A model generated the notes under the pieces. It searched no databases and was not told the origin of the DNA. It saw only the letters and a program-made list of their open reading frames with translations. From Dastarcus helophoroides (lineage: Eukaryota; Arthropoda; Insecta; Coleoptera; Bothrideridae): DNA of 64,000 bases. Location of the stretch: NCBI GenBank assembly GCA_028583605.1, contig CM053329.1, positions 7,502,001-7,566,000 on the forward strand. Direction: 5' to 3'. Positions 12,545-25,400 of this stretch are shown here, piece after piece. Within the stretch, counting starts at the first letter, position 1, and each line of letters starts with the position of its first letter. Made by a program: the position numbers and the translations under genes.

Positions 12545-13561
12545 GAGCCACTGTCATTGTCGTATATCTTCTTACTATGGACTGTTAGGTGTCATTATAA
12601 ACCAATGGAGAAACAAAGAAAAATAATTAAAGATGACCACAGACGACCACCAGAATTGCGTAATGCCACCAGCAGCAAATAATTATCATTTGATTAATTA
12701 ATAACAGTAACCGATGAAGACTGTTACATTATATTTTAAAAATCCAGTATACATTTGTACATCTTTGTTTGCCAAACTTCAACCTAACGAAAAATAAATA
12801 AATCCTAGCTAATATACATGCACTGCATATCGTATGAATGCAAAGTGTCTGTCCGCTTCCTACTGAAGCGATTTTGCAAGGCGGTACCATTAGTGAGATA
12901 CGTGTTATCCCGGAAAACTGTTCCGAATACTTCCAAACTAATATTATATCCAGAAAAAGTAAATAACCTAACCTTCTTGTATTTTCTATGTAAATAAATG
13001 ACCTGACCGCAACCACATCTTAGTTAAGCTACGGTGGTAAAAATTAGTAGTCATCTCTCTACTCTATTACTACGAAATAATTATTTTTTTACAGGGTGAC
13101 TCATGGTGGACTCACACTCTGTTTACCACTTAATCCGATGACCTGTTGCCATTTTTCTAGCAACTTCACAATTCAGCATTTATAGCATTTCTAGTCCCAT
13201 CAGAAAATTAAGGCGCGGCGTGTCCTCTCAAATCATCCTCATTAGTGCAAAGCTTTGCAATAAAGGGTAACGTTTTTGACAAGGTCGAAGTGATATAGTG
13301 GATTTAACATCACTTCCCAGGCAAGCGTCATTCTTCTTTAAATGCCAATGAATTATGTGGTCGAGTCTTATCATGGTTGAAAATGAATCTTTTACGATTA
13401 TTTTATTTCTTTGATGATTTATTCCGGTTTTATGAGTTACTGATCTGATTCGTCTGATGATATCCTATAATACGCATCTTTATAATAACATCAACCTGAC
13501 ATAAACGCTTTCGATTGGTGCTTTTAATCAACCCATTTTCCATTACCGACAATGAGTCGAA

Positions 13562-14003
13562 TCAAAAAGGGATCGGCTTAATTACTTTTGGATGCATGTG
13601 ACAAATGTTGATTCTCTGCGTTGAGTGAATCTCTTTTAATTCATCTGAAACCAAAACACTGAACTTGTTACCGAAATCGAGGCATCTTAAATGATTTTGA
13701 ATTGTTATGCTATTAGTTTTACGTAGATACTTAGTGATAGGTTCAATCATATCAAAATCTGATATTTCGTCACATATGGCCAGATGGTGGTCGAAGTACA
13801 GGAACTTGTATAATTTGATATGAAAATTATTTGTATTATTATCAGTCTTGTCAAGCCGTTCAAACCCAGATGGAAAGTTGCAGAAATATAGTGAAAATTT
13901 GAGTGCTACAATTTTTGAATTCTCATAAAACTTCAAGGTATTATCGAGGAGTGTATCCCCGATGGTGGTCAGATGATCATAGTAATGCCCTTTGAACTGA
14001 TCA
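13562..14003 (-). CDS. Hypothetical open frame, unrecognised
   Basis: An open - strand frame of about 145 residues begins after an AG at about 14003 (ATGATCAG context) and runs to the stop at 13562. It reads FKGHYYDHLTTIGDTLLDN near the start and VSDELKEIHSTQRINICHMH near the end. The amino-acid mix is more protein-like than the AT-tract ORFs, but no domain is recognised and it has no convincing ATG. It could be an exon, a degraded TE or chance. Confidence 0.22.
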
Positions 14004-14020
14004 TTTATGTGGTTTCAACT

Positions 14021-15159
14021 AGTAAACTTTGGTTCGCTGCTACCTTAAGCTCTCAGTGTCATTATTCTCCATTGATTACCACCACGCTTTAATAAAAAAA
14101 AAAGTTGGGGTTGTAACTTTCCTTTTATCATTTATTTTCTCGCATATAGCTTCCCTTTGTATAAACGTAATTAAAAACGAATTAATAACAGTAATTAATT
14201 AGGAAAGGGATTTCACTCGCTGCTAATAAGCAGCGTGCCTGAAACTATTTGCAGAGACTGAAAAGAAAACGCCAATTAATAAGGGGAAAATAAGCTCCTG
14301 TCCTTTTAAAGTGTAACACCGTTTCTCCTCGTGCGCCGTGGAAATTAAGAATACGAGAAATATTTTCGCCTAACGGAGACGTGAACAAATGACTCCGATA
14401 CGGAAATAAATGAATATAAATTACGTTCCTTGCGCCGTTTCACAATAACTTTGCAAATAAAAGCAAATAATCATCTACCGCCTCCGACGGGGATTACGTT
14501 TCAATTAAAAATTAAATTAAACAATAATTGAAAGTTATAGCCGAAGCAGACCACACCCACTTATTTATAAATTGCATTTGCCGCAAATGATGTTTGCAAA
14601 ACGTTTTTCATCGTAAATTATTGCATCAATATAAAGATTTGACCGATCCAGTTGATTTAGTGTTCTATAAATCCCGGCAAATTCATTTCTTGTTAATTAA
14701 TCTTAGGTAATAAATAACTTCCGGTATATCATACTCGCTTTCATTGGAAATCTTTGATACGGTTCATAGATATCCTACAGTGGCAGGCCATTCATGCATG
14801 CCCCATAGATAAATGCTTTCTAATAACGCAAGTTCTCAACTCAATCTTTGACTTTAATTACTTAGGCATACGTGTAGGTATATTAGTTTCTTTTGTAGAT
14901 TATGTAGATGGAATAGTAACAAGAAAAATTCGAAAATATTTCAAATTTTGTTGTGCCTTCCAAATATTTTGGTATTTGATGAAATACAACATTTACAATT
15001 TTCTATTCTTTATCTGTTTGGTTCGGTTTATTTTGGCTACTTCATTATACCTGAATTATAAAATTCTAAAATAAACATTTCCTTTGTACTTCCATAAATA
15101 TCTGCTTTAAATATTGTAGTTGTTTAGGGTTCCATCCTGATATGTATCTTTTGTTTCAG
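14021..15159. other. Intron-like sequence upstream of the first sba exon seen
   Basis: Contains runs of non-repetitive sequence (14100-14700) and a chance ORF (14754-15074). It ends in a splice acceptor, TTTTGTTTCAG, at 15159. No MBD-domain exon was found here. Confidence 0.45.
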
Positions 15160-16438
15160 ATTACAATGTTAAAAGAAAAAAGAGAAAGATGGGGATTCCT
15201 TACGGAAACGGTGTATCGGTGTCCCATATTTTGGCACAACGTGAGAAATTAGCTTTAAATCAACATCATCAGTTCAGCAAAGATCAGATGCAAGTTCAAC
15301 AACAAATTTGGCAACAACCGCAAGTGGCTAGCAATAGACTTCAAGGGTTTCCTGATAGTCCGCAAAATCCTCATCTCATTAGGTACCCAGTTCATTCAGA
15401 TCCTCACGGAGCCATTAACAACGAAGACATGGTTAACCAACAACAGGTTCCCCAAAACATATCACATCAAATGCAACCACAACCTTAATCAACCTCAACA
15501 AATTTCTCAAATACCAAACTCGAATCCTAACATGCATATACAAGGTCATCACATGGTTGGTCCTAACGGTCAAATAATAAGTGTACAAGGTGCCAATCAG
15601 TTGCCTCCAAATATGCATCAAAGCATAGTAAATAATTCTGTGATGAATCCTAACGGCGGTGTGGTGCTTCAGAGTCAAAATATTCCTCAACATCTCAACC
15701 AACAACATCGAATATTCGTTAACGGTCAGCCGACAGAACCAAGCGGACCGGGTCGGCCCAACGTGCAAGTGATCCCAGTCAGCCTAGCGAATCAACAAAT
15801 GCATCAACAACAACAAAGACTGCAAGACATGCCCCAGCAACGAATCCCCCAACAGTTCTATCCTAATCAATCACCAGGACCATATCCCCAAATGCAACAA
15901 TTCGATGCATCTAAAGCCCCTAGGCCATTCATGACTTCCATGAACAACCAAATGATGAACGGCTTTAGACCTCATTTGAATCAACACAACCAAATGTCTC
16001 AGGGTCACATGATGATGAATCAACAGCAGAAAATGCACTGGCCACATCGACCGCCACATCCTCAGCAAAATCAAATGGTGGCACAGAATCAACAGATACC
16101 ACCGGGATCGAACGTCTATGAAAGGGTACCGCCCCTGCACCAGCACACGCCACAACCGCCCCAAAACATGTGGCATGAAGATCTGAAGAGGAAAAAGGCC
16201 AAAATGGGTAAGATTATGACAAATCATCATTTCAATATGATGGAATGTCAATCTGCGATAGGCCCTTGCCCGAACATCGACGTCCGGCAGATACCGCACG
16301 AGAACAGTAGGCCTGTAATTGTCAATCAACTGCAGCAAAGTTCTCAAAGTGCTCCAAGTCCTTCATTTATGGATGACCCGAGCGGGTATCTGGCACAACA
16401 GACGGCTCTCCTCAACAATACAATAAATAGGCAAACAG
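15160..16438 (+). CDS. sba: sba exon: basic motif and Gln-rich region
   Basis: The acceptor TTTCAG ends at 15159 and the donor CAG|GTAACT follows 16438. The exon opens with YNVKRKKRKMGIPYGNG, then SVSHILAQREKLALN, followed by Gln/Asn/Pro/Met-rich sequence. A cluster of conserved-looking residues (CPNIDVRQIPHENSRP) lies near 16270-16315. A stop at 15486-15488 interrupts the first frame; reading continues one base later from about 15481 (NLNQPQQIS). Removing one C of a CC pair at about 15483-15484 restores a continuous frame. Confidence 0.85.
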
Positions 16439-19400
16439 GTAACTCGCTTTTTTCACCTGTTAAGGATTATAATTTTTATTATAAATTTTGACAAAACTCT
16501 CTTTTTCTTACATATGTTTTAGCACTCTATCTTCATTGGTCGTACCTGAAAAATGTATTTTTAATGTGTTTCACTTCCTAATGCTTCTTTCTTTACAGGA
16601 GTCAATTCATGTCCAGGGTATTCCTACAATAGTCCCGCCACATCGACGCAACAGTCTCATAATCCCAACATGCTTTCAACCCCGAATACGCAAGCCAACG
16701 AGGTGCCTTTGCCAAGTAATGTGATCTCCCAAATGAAACCCATTCAAAATGTTACAAATCGACATAATCAAAATATAAACTTAATGAAAACACAACATAT
16801 AAGTCAAAATATTACGACCTTCCCAGCATTATAATCAAATGGTTCCCCAGGGTATAGCCGATAGCAGCGCTATTAGTAGCGAGCAACACCAGCAGGTTCC
16901 CTCGATGCCTTGCCAGTGCTGTATAGCGGATAGTATGGGATCAAAAGAAACTCTAAAGGTGATGCATTCAAGACCTAATAGCCAACCAGGAACCCCAAGC
17001 TCTAGTGGCTGTATGGAAGATCCGGTTACATCATCGACCTTCTGTGAGAAACTAACAAATCACAATCAAGGTTCTCCTGATAATCGACCGATACAGGGCG
17101 GAACTGTTAGTACTAGCAACGTATCTCCTATGGATGGGGTGCAATCTGGACCACCTACACCGAATCCACAAACGCCAAATTCTCATTTATCGAATTCGGC
17201 AAACTCTACTCCCAACCCACACAACTCTCCACAAAGACAACAGGAGAATACAGTTCCTTTTATCGTCTACTCTTCAAATAATAGAGAAGGCTACAACATT
17301 GGTCAATGCGTTCGCTCCAGTTCCGCAGATACAACCCCGAGATCTTATGGCGTCGTAACAACGATGGCGAGTGGGAGAACTGTTGGCAGTAACACAATAA
17401 CTTCAGTTTTAGCCGGTAGAGCAAATACAGCAACAGTATCCATCAACAGCCCATCTTCCATAAACAACTCATCACCTCCATCTTCCAATAGTTCAAATTC
17501 CAACGGTCAACCCGCCAGTCACAAACGTATCCAAGTCTCCACTGGAAATGGTACAAAGCGTCGTCAGCAGTATACAAGTTCCGCATTCCCAACAACCCCT
17601 AGCGCACTCGAATGCTCAAATTTCACCCCCTCACGTCGTCAAACACTCCCCAACCAATCTACCTCCGGGCCACATTCTTGTCTCATCGGGAGGTCAATTA
17701 ATCATGGCCAGTACGGGTAATTGTCAACCGAACGTTATGCCCCCTCCACCCCCGAAAATCGTCACTAATCAAGGAACGGCTATGCCACCAATTTCTGTAT
17801 CTCCAATGGTAACAAACGTTACCGCTGCCGTTACGCAGATGATCCCAGCGGTTGCCCAACAGGTTTTGGGACAACAGACTGTTTTGGTGAACGCGCTACC
17901 TACGCCGTTTGTTCTGCAACCTGGGATGACGATGACGATGGATGGGATGACTGTGGGGCAAAATATGCAGATACCGCAGTTAGTGACCGGTAACGTCATT
18001 CAACAACAAATACAAATTGATAATTCAGATCCTAGAAGAGTGCCAGCTTTGTTATCACCTGATAATAAAAAGAAGGGTAAGTTTCTTTTTTATTACTATC
18101 ACACAGTCTTCCACTCAAAAATATCAGTCTTTTACAATGTGGTAACGAGAACAAATTTTTTTAAACTGGACCAAAATGTTTCTTGCAAAATTCCTCAGAC
18201 ACGCAGATTTTTGTTTATTTTTCCACCAGCTTGCAAAACCAAAACTTAAATTTATTAGTAGTGCTTATATTTAGATATTGTTAGACACTCTCAGAGGAAA
18301 ATAATACTTCCACAAAATTAAGTTTAACTAATTAGAACTCAGATGTAATGTGTTAAAATATTTTGCAGGTAAAAAACGAAAAATGTCTCAAACGGTTGCC
18401 AACATGCTCCACATAGCAGCGCAGCAAAATCCTGGAGTTGTAATGTCTCAGCAAGGTTTCCCTCAGCAAATACAAATGGCACATAGCCCGCAAGGCATTA
18501 CAACTACTCCAGTGATGCAGGCACTAACAATAGTTCCAAGTAAGACAGGTGGAACTGCTCAAATCGTCATGAATGGCCAAGCAGTGGCCAACGCAAACAT
18601 TGGAACGCAACAAATCATCACGAATTCACAACCGGCTCAACAGATCAATCTACTCCAACCCGTCAATTTAATTAATGGAGCAACGGGTGTGGTACAAAAC
18701 TTCCCAACCATTCAGCAGTTCATTGTGCCCAATTTGGGTGGTATGGTAATGAACGCTGACGGAACGGCCACCTTATTACAAGACACTTCAAATATTGGAA
18801 TGCAACTTCAACTACAAAACGTAAATGGACAGAACGTATTGACCCCGGTACAAAATAGCGGTGTGTTTAACGGGGGCCAAAGCATTTTGGCTGCGGGTCC
18901 AGCCGGAATGGTTATAAGAGCACCAACAACTTCTCAGGGCAAAATTATCCAACAACAGCAACATAGTCCCGGTGCGCAATTTCTTTCGCCCAATGGTGGA
19001 CAGTTTGTGGTGAATAGTGCGCAGTTTGGGGGACAATTGAGTCCCCTTGTGGCTAGTGTAAGTCCATCTCAGCAAGTTACATTTAGTGCAGCCGGTCAGC
19101 AGATTCGTCCATCGAATCAAACGCAGCAGGACTTCATCCAGTGCGGACAAGTTGGTCAGACCTTGATGGTACCTTGTTCGCCTTCAGCGTCGACGTCAAA
19201 CCAACAAAATACAACTTTTGTCCAGCAGAATACAACGATAGTACAACAGCAGACTACTATGGTGTCGAATAATCAACAATTGCAGAATTTCTCACAGAAC
19301 AACCCACAGTCGGCAAGAACGACAACTTTAAATGTTGACCAAAATTTTGTAATTAGTTCGAATGATAATAAGCAAGTGCAAGCTATATTAGTTCAGAGAG

Positions 19401-22400
19401 ATAACGGGCAGATATCCCCGAGTGATAGACAGTCTGTGTCGACACAGACTGCGGTTAATCAGAATTCACAAGCTGTCACAACCAATACTTTCTGTCAAAC
19501 GTCGACGATTTCAGCCGGCAGTCCGCCTGATACGACCACGCACAGTCCCATGGCGACGGGAGGTCAAAGTCCACCTACAGCTGATACAACTACACATTCG
19601 GGCAGCACCGATGACGGTTTGTCACCAGCTCCCTCAAATTGTTCCACTGGTTTTGGGGAAGTTAATATTCAAGGAAGACAAACTTGTACGATGGTAGGTT
19701 AATGAATATATATTTATCCACCTGTTTATGCTCTTCTTCTTCCCCTTCTTCTTCCTTTTGTGTTTCTCCTGTTCTCTCGTTCTTATTTATTTTCATATTC
19801 TTCTTCATTCTCGTATTGCTCTTCCTCTTTTTTTATATCATTCCTCCTTCTACTTTTCTTCCTTTTTTTGTGATTACCTCAAACAAGTGTATTTATATAA
19901 AAAATAAGGGAAGGTCAAAAAGAGGTAATTCTACAACTGAGTCGCTGCTCCTGACTATTAATTAAATCAAAAATGTAATTATTAATTGAAGACAATTTTC
20001 CCCATAATTTAAAAATTGAAAACGTCCAACCTATTAACCTATCCTTGTTTAAGAAGGCGGTTCATCGCCATCTATCCTTGTTTCCGCATTCTACTTGCAG
20101 TGCTTTGAAAGCATAATGCGAGTGGATTAAACTTAAAAAAAGTGCCAAAGAATTTAACTTCTCAATGAAAGTTTCATTAAAATTGGTTCTGCCGTTTCCG
20201 ATTAGTAGCCCAGACAGGCAAGACAGAGAACAACAATTTTACAATGATCTGTATGAGACGAGTATTGCACGTTGATATCATAATTACTTAAATTTTATTA
20301 ATTTTAATAATTTGATGTTTAATATTTTCAGGCTATGGTCCATTGCATATCCAGTAGTGAGCCCGATTCAGCAGACTTACATCTTCATAGTTCCGAGCAG
20401 GACTGGTCTAGAGGCCAATCGCAACCAAAGACCGAAATAGGTGACATCACCAGCGTGCACATGCAGTACAACAAAAAATCGGTTACTCCTACCCACATCG
20501 CGTACGCTGAATCCTCCACAATGGTGTCCGGTTTACACATGATTGAGCACATGAAACAAGAACCAATAGTCAGTTCAAGAAACTATGAAAAAATTGTACA
20601 AAAGAGGAAGAGCAGTGATAATTTGCTGGTTATTGAAGCCAGTCATATACACACTTCGCTATATGATGATGAAGGTAAGCTGTCTTAATATATTCATGAT
20701 AACATTCATAGCTTTATAACATCGTACATTTGTAAAACATCTAAACCTTGGCATCCTAATTACGCGCTTTAACGCTAAAGATAATATAGCTGACCCTATT
20801 TTCATAGAGGCATTATAACCACAACAATCACGTCATCCGTCATTATCATGGGGATATCGCTAAATAACAAAATTTCTAAATCTAAGGGTTGTCCATAGCT
20901 ACGCAAAATGATGATTCCAAACGGGCCAACAATTTGGTGGTCGGTGACCTTGTGTGGGGTCCTTTCAAGGGTTGCTCCTCTTGGCCAGGCAAAATTATCC
21001 AAGCGTGTGAGGATAGTGTACTGATTAAATGGTTTGGCACAAAAACTATCAAACGTGTTAAAGTAGACTGTTTACAAACTCTCTCAGAAGGCCTGGATGT
21101 TCACCATGAGGCCCAAAAAAAGTTAAAAACGTGAGTTTGTTGATTGCTTAACGGCAACATTTCTTATTTCTGGAAAAAATCAACCTCTGAAAGTATTTTT
21201 ACAATAGTTTATATAAATTAAACAGAGTGAGTTGATCGTTTCGTAAAATTCACAACAACCGTGTCGTGTCTTCTGTAAAAGATTTGCAAAATAAAAATAT
21301 ACAGGGCGTCTGAGTCGTAATATTATTAAATTTTAAAGGATTGATAATGGCAGAAAATTGAAAAAGGTTGATGGAACAATCCACATATCCTACCTAATAC
21401 GACGCTGGTGATCGGTATAAATAGGTTATGACTTAAAAGGTCAACAGACGTTATTACCCACTCAATGGGTATTAAGGCAAAATGACCAGAGCGAAACGCC
21501 GCTAATTAATAAACAAGATACCTATACGTAATTATTTTTGCCGCATAATTATTTGTGTTTCCACACACTAAAAACTAATATGAGAATAATTGCATCTATT
21601 TTAAATTTTTAGTTCCTTTAATCAACCAGTCTGACGAAAGGTAAAATGGAAATTTTAAACAATAAACGAATATAAAATCTTTAAAAAATAAATCAGACTA
21701 ACACAAACTAAAACATGAACGACGATGCGCCGCGCCACACAATTGATTTTAAGTGCTCAAACAGCCCTATTATTTCAGAGTAGATTAAACATTCGTCAGC
21801 ACTTAGGTTATTTATAAAAAATGTTCAAACGATGAAGTTTCTTAACATAGCTCAAAAGTCAAAGTTGGTGCAAAATATTTACCCAAATACGCTAGTTCTT
21901 TTTTTCCTGACTATTTGAGTGTTGTGGAGTCCGAAGAAAAAGAGATGATTCGTAAGTAAACAGCACATGGTTTCAAAATTTCCATCGGCATCAAATATGT
22001 TCCTCCCATAGATTCACAATACTCAAAGCGTTTGTTTTTAGAAAATATGTCTCGAGTATTAGCCACCTTATATCACTTGCACCCACTTCGCAATTACACT
22101 TTTTTTAAATAACTTTCTTCTTTCATTCGTTATTCGATTGTCATGCCAAAAATCGAATCATCTTTCTGGCAGAAACTAAGCAGTGTTTTGTTTTTTGCCA
22201 ATTGCGCTCTTTTCACATTTTATTTGGCGATATCGAAACCTCTTAGAGTGATTGAAGAGGTGACAGAGGTTCCAATTATGATTTGAAAACTTTTTTCCGG
22301 CGATAATATACCTGCAAAAGAAATTAATAATGTATTCGATTCACACTCACTTTTCTCTTATTGACGTTATGGTTGAGACACTCTGTATATTTTATTATTA

Positions 22401-25400
22401 TTTTTTTTTTTTTAAATCTCAGTGTTGACGGTAAAGCTATACTTGGAAACACAGCAATAAAAATTTGTGTTGTGCGTTGTATTTTGAACTAAAAAAATAT
22501 ATTTTTCAATCATGTCAATTATTTTATGACATAAATAGTAATTTTGTATGTTGTACAATATGAGCGTAGACAGGATTTTGTTCAGAGGGGGACAGAAATT
22601 ATTTTCAGAATTGATTGGCAAAAAAGAGGCAAAATCATAAATTCTCCCTGCTAAGTATTTTGCATATTTTCATCGAAACTGAACTGCATGATCTGGCGAA
22701 CTGGATATCGAATTTCCCAATTAAAGTCTAAATTTTGAAAAAGAACGGAATTTCCAGAACATTGAATTTGAAATAGAACCCGAATCTCTCGGAATATTTC
22801 GAAAAATGCTGGGATTCCTAAAAAAAGTCGAAATTTTCAAAGACGAATTTTGTGAAAATAATTCAAATATTCAAAAATAATTCACTCAAAATATTATTTT
22901 ATTTAATTTTTAACATAATCGAAATTTATAAGAAAGCTTGTTCTCGAAATATTCTAAAAATATTATTCTCAGAATTATAACATTGTATTAAAATGTCGTT
23001 CCAATTTTGAAAAAAAATGAATTTTGAGAAAAAGTCGAAATTAGGAGGCAGAGATTTTGAGGTACATGTTATTCCGAGAATAAGATGAATCTGTGGAAAT
23101 CCAGAAAGTCAAAATAAAAAAAAATCAGTAAAAGCCGAACATTAATTAAAATGAATTTCGAAAAAAACCTCAAAATTTCGAGAAAATGATCAAAATTTCT
23201 ACATAATATCAACATTTCCAAGAGAAATAAGTTGAAAAAATAGGACTCGGAAAATAAAGTCGTAATTTCGAAAAAGACGAATTTAAAGAAAATGTCAGAA
23301 TTTCCGGAAAGTCAAATGTCATTTTGGAAAAACTTGAAAAAAGTCAAAACAAAAAAGTCAAAATGTTGAAAAGTCGAATTTTGTGAAAAACAGTCGCAGT
23401 TTTCGGAAAAAAAAACGAGTTTAAAAAAATCGCAATAAGCCAAAAAGGGTTTTTTTTGGGATTTTTGCTTTCTTATATAAATGTAGACATTTAAATTTCG
23501 ATAAAGAGGTTCATTTTTTTCTCTAAACAGAAAAATATTTTTCTCAACATTTTTACTTTTTTAATAACATTTCGGTCGCATTTGGAGAACATAAAGGATT
23601 TTTGAGAAAGTAGAAATTTGAACGAAAAGCTAATTTCGAGCAAAAAGTCTGCAATTTAAGAAATATAAAATATTGCGACATAAAAATCGAAATTTAGAAA
23701 ATAAGGCGAATTTTGAGATGCAAGTTGAAATTTTTGGAAAGTTTAATTTAAAAGTCGAAATATTCAGAAAAGGATGAATATTAATAAAAATAGCAGAATT
23801 TCGAAAAAAGGCAAATATTAAAAAAAATAGCGATATTTTAAAAAAAATGGTTTTTGAGAAAATATTCCAAAGAAAAAGAATTTTGAGAATAAAGGCAAAA
23901 TTTCGAATTTTTGATAAAAAGCAAAATTTAACAAAAAAGACTAATTTTAAGAAGTAAAGTCAAGATTTCGGTAAAAAGATTAATTTCAAACAAAAAGCCG
24001 AAACTTCCAAAAATATTAAATATTGAATTTTGAGATGAAAATCAAGATTTCGAGAAACAAGCAAACTCTAAAAAACCATTTAAAATTTTTTGAAAGTTAG
24101 ATGTAGAAGATTGAAATTCTTAGAAAAATCCCAATGTTAGGAAAAATAAAGCAATTTGGAGAAATCGAGTTGAAATGTCAAGTAAAGCTTCGAAATTGAG
24201 AGGAAACTCGAAATTTTTCAGAGAATGTCAAGAAATAAAGCCGAATTTTACGAATCAAGTCAAAATTAACAAAGAAAAGCGTTTACAGAAATGGTAATTA
24301 AAATTTAGAGGAAAAACTAATGTCTAGAAGAAAGGCGAAACCTCCAAAAAAAATGGAAATTTTACACAGAAAGTTCAATTTTGAGAAAAATGGTATAATT
24401 TTAAAAATAATTCTTTATAAAAGACAAATTTTCAAAAACATTTGAGATTTCGAAAAAAAGCTCGAAATTTCAAAAATATCCAATTTTGGAGAAAAAATTC
24501 GAAATTCGAAATTTTCCAGGGACAGCCAACATTTGCCATCCATAAATTGAAAGGCAAAGACTAAAATTATCAAAAAATGTCAAAATTCCAAGCAAAGTAC
24601 GAATTTCGAAGAAGAAATGGAAAAGTGAATGTAAATTTTCGGCTGCTTCAGGAGCCAGTGGGGGCACGCTTTCCATAGGCGTAGCTAGAATAGGGCAGGG
24701 GCGGCAAGCGTTTCATCCTGCCCTATTCTAGCTACGCCTATGTTGTACCACCCAATCCGATGGTATGCCTTGTAAACTATTCAAATTCGGTGTAAAAATT
24801 GTTGACCATAAATAGGGTTGCCAACGTTTTTTTCAAAAAAATAACACATCTGGTCTTTTAGAAAATGGAAGAAGAATAAAAAAGTATTTGACAGTATATA
24901 TGATTTAAATTTCAGTTTTTTTCTTAAGATTACAAAATCAAAAACCGTTTATCTTACTCCATTTTTCAAATTCATGTCGTCGATACAGAAATATTTAATA
25001 AAAGCAACCAAATTTAGAGAAAACAACTCGCTTATAACATTCAGGAAATTTAAATTTCAAAAAAATTATTAAACACAAAGATCAAAAAAGGAAATATATA
25101 TATAAAATTATTTAAACAAGCTGAGTTTCAACAAACATTTTGTGAAAAAAAATTGACATTTCGAATTTCCAAGTTTTTAACTTTAAGATCAAGGTCTATA
25201 ATTTTAGAAAGCAAGTTAAAATTTCTAAAAAAAATCTTACATTTCAAGTCGAAACCTTAAAATGAAGTTTTAGGTATAAACTCCGAATTTAAAGAAAAAA
25301 CTCTACATTTTAAAAATACTTCGAATTTATTTATGTAAAAAAAATCCCTAAAATTTCTGGTTTGTCCTTAGATTTAAAGAGTAAGTAAAAAGTTCCAAAA

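Larger units (their letters stand above)
22559..24742. mobile_element. hAT-like non-autonomous element filled with the AT repeat
   Basis: Flanking 8-mers TTGTACAA (22551-22558) and TTGTACCA (24743-24750) match 7 of 8. The left end TATGAGCGTAGACAG and the reverse-complemented right end CATAGGCGTAGCTAG match about 11 of 15. The interior (about 22620-24640) is the purine-strand form of the AT repeat (AAAAGTCGAAATTTCGAGAAA-like). The right end carries a 26-bp perfect hairpin. No transposase is present. Confidence 0.55.

Noticed and set aside
13093..13120. TE end ACAGGGTGACTCATGG
   Set aside because: Resembles the ends at 32065 and 33705, but no partner end or flanking duplication was found.
15474..15488. 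Programmed +1 frameshift at CCT TAA
   Set aside because: The other three breaks lack any shared slippery-plus-stop context, so single-base consensus insertions are likelier.
15433..16347. - strand frames of 111 and 158 codons
   Set aside because: Shadows of the sba Gln-rich exon, whose splice sites and phases support the + strand.
19684..19965. 93-codon + strand frame after an sba exon
   Set aside because: Begins at the donor site and is a CT-rich intron tract.
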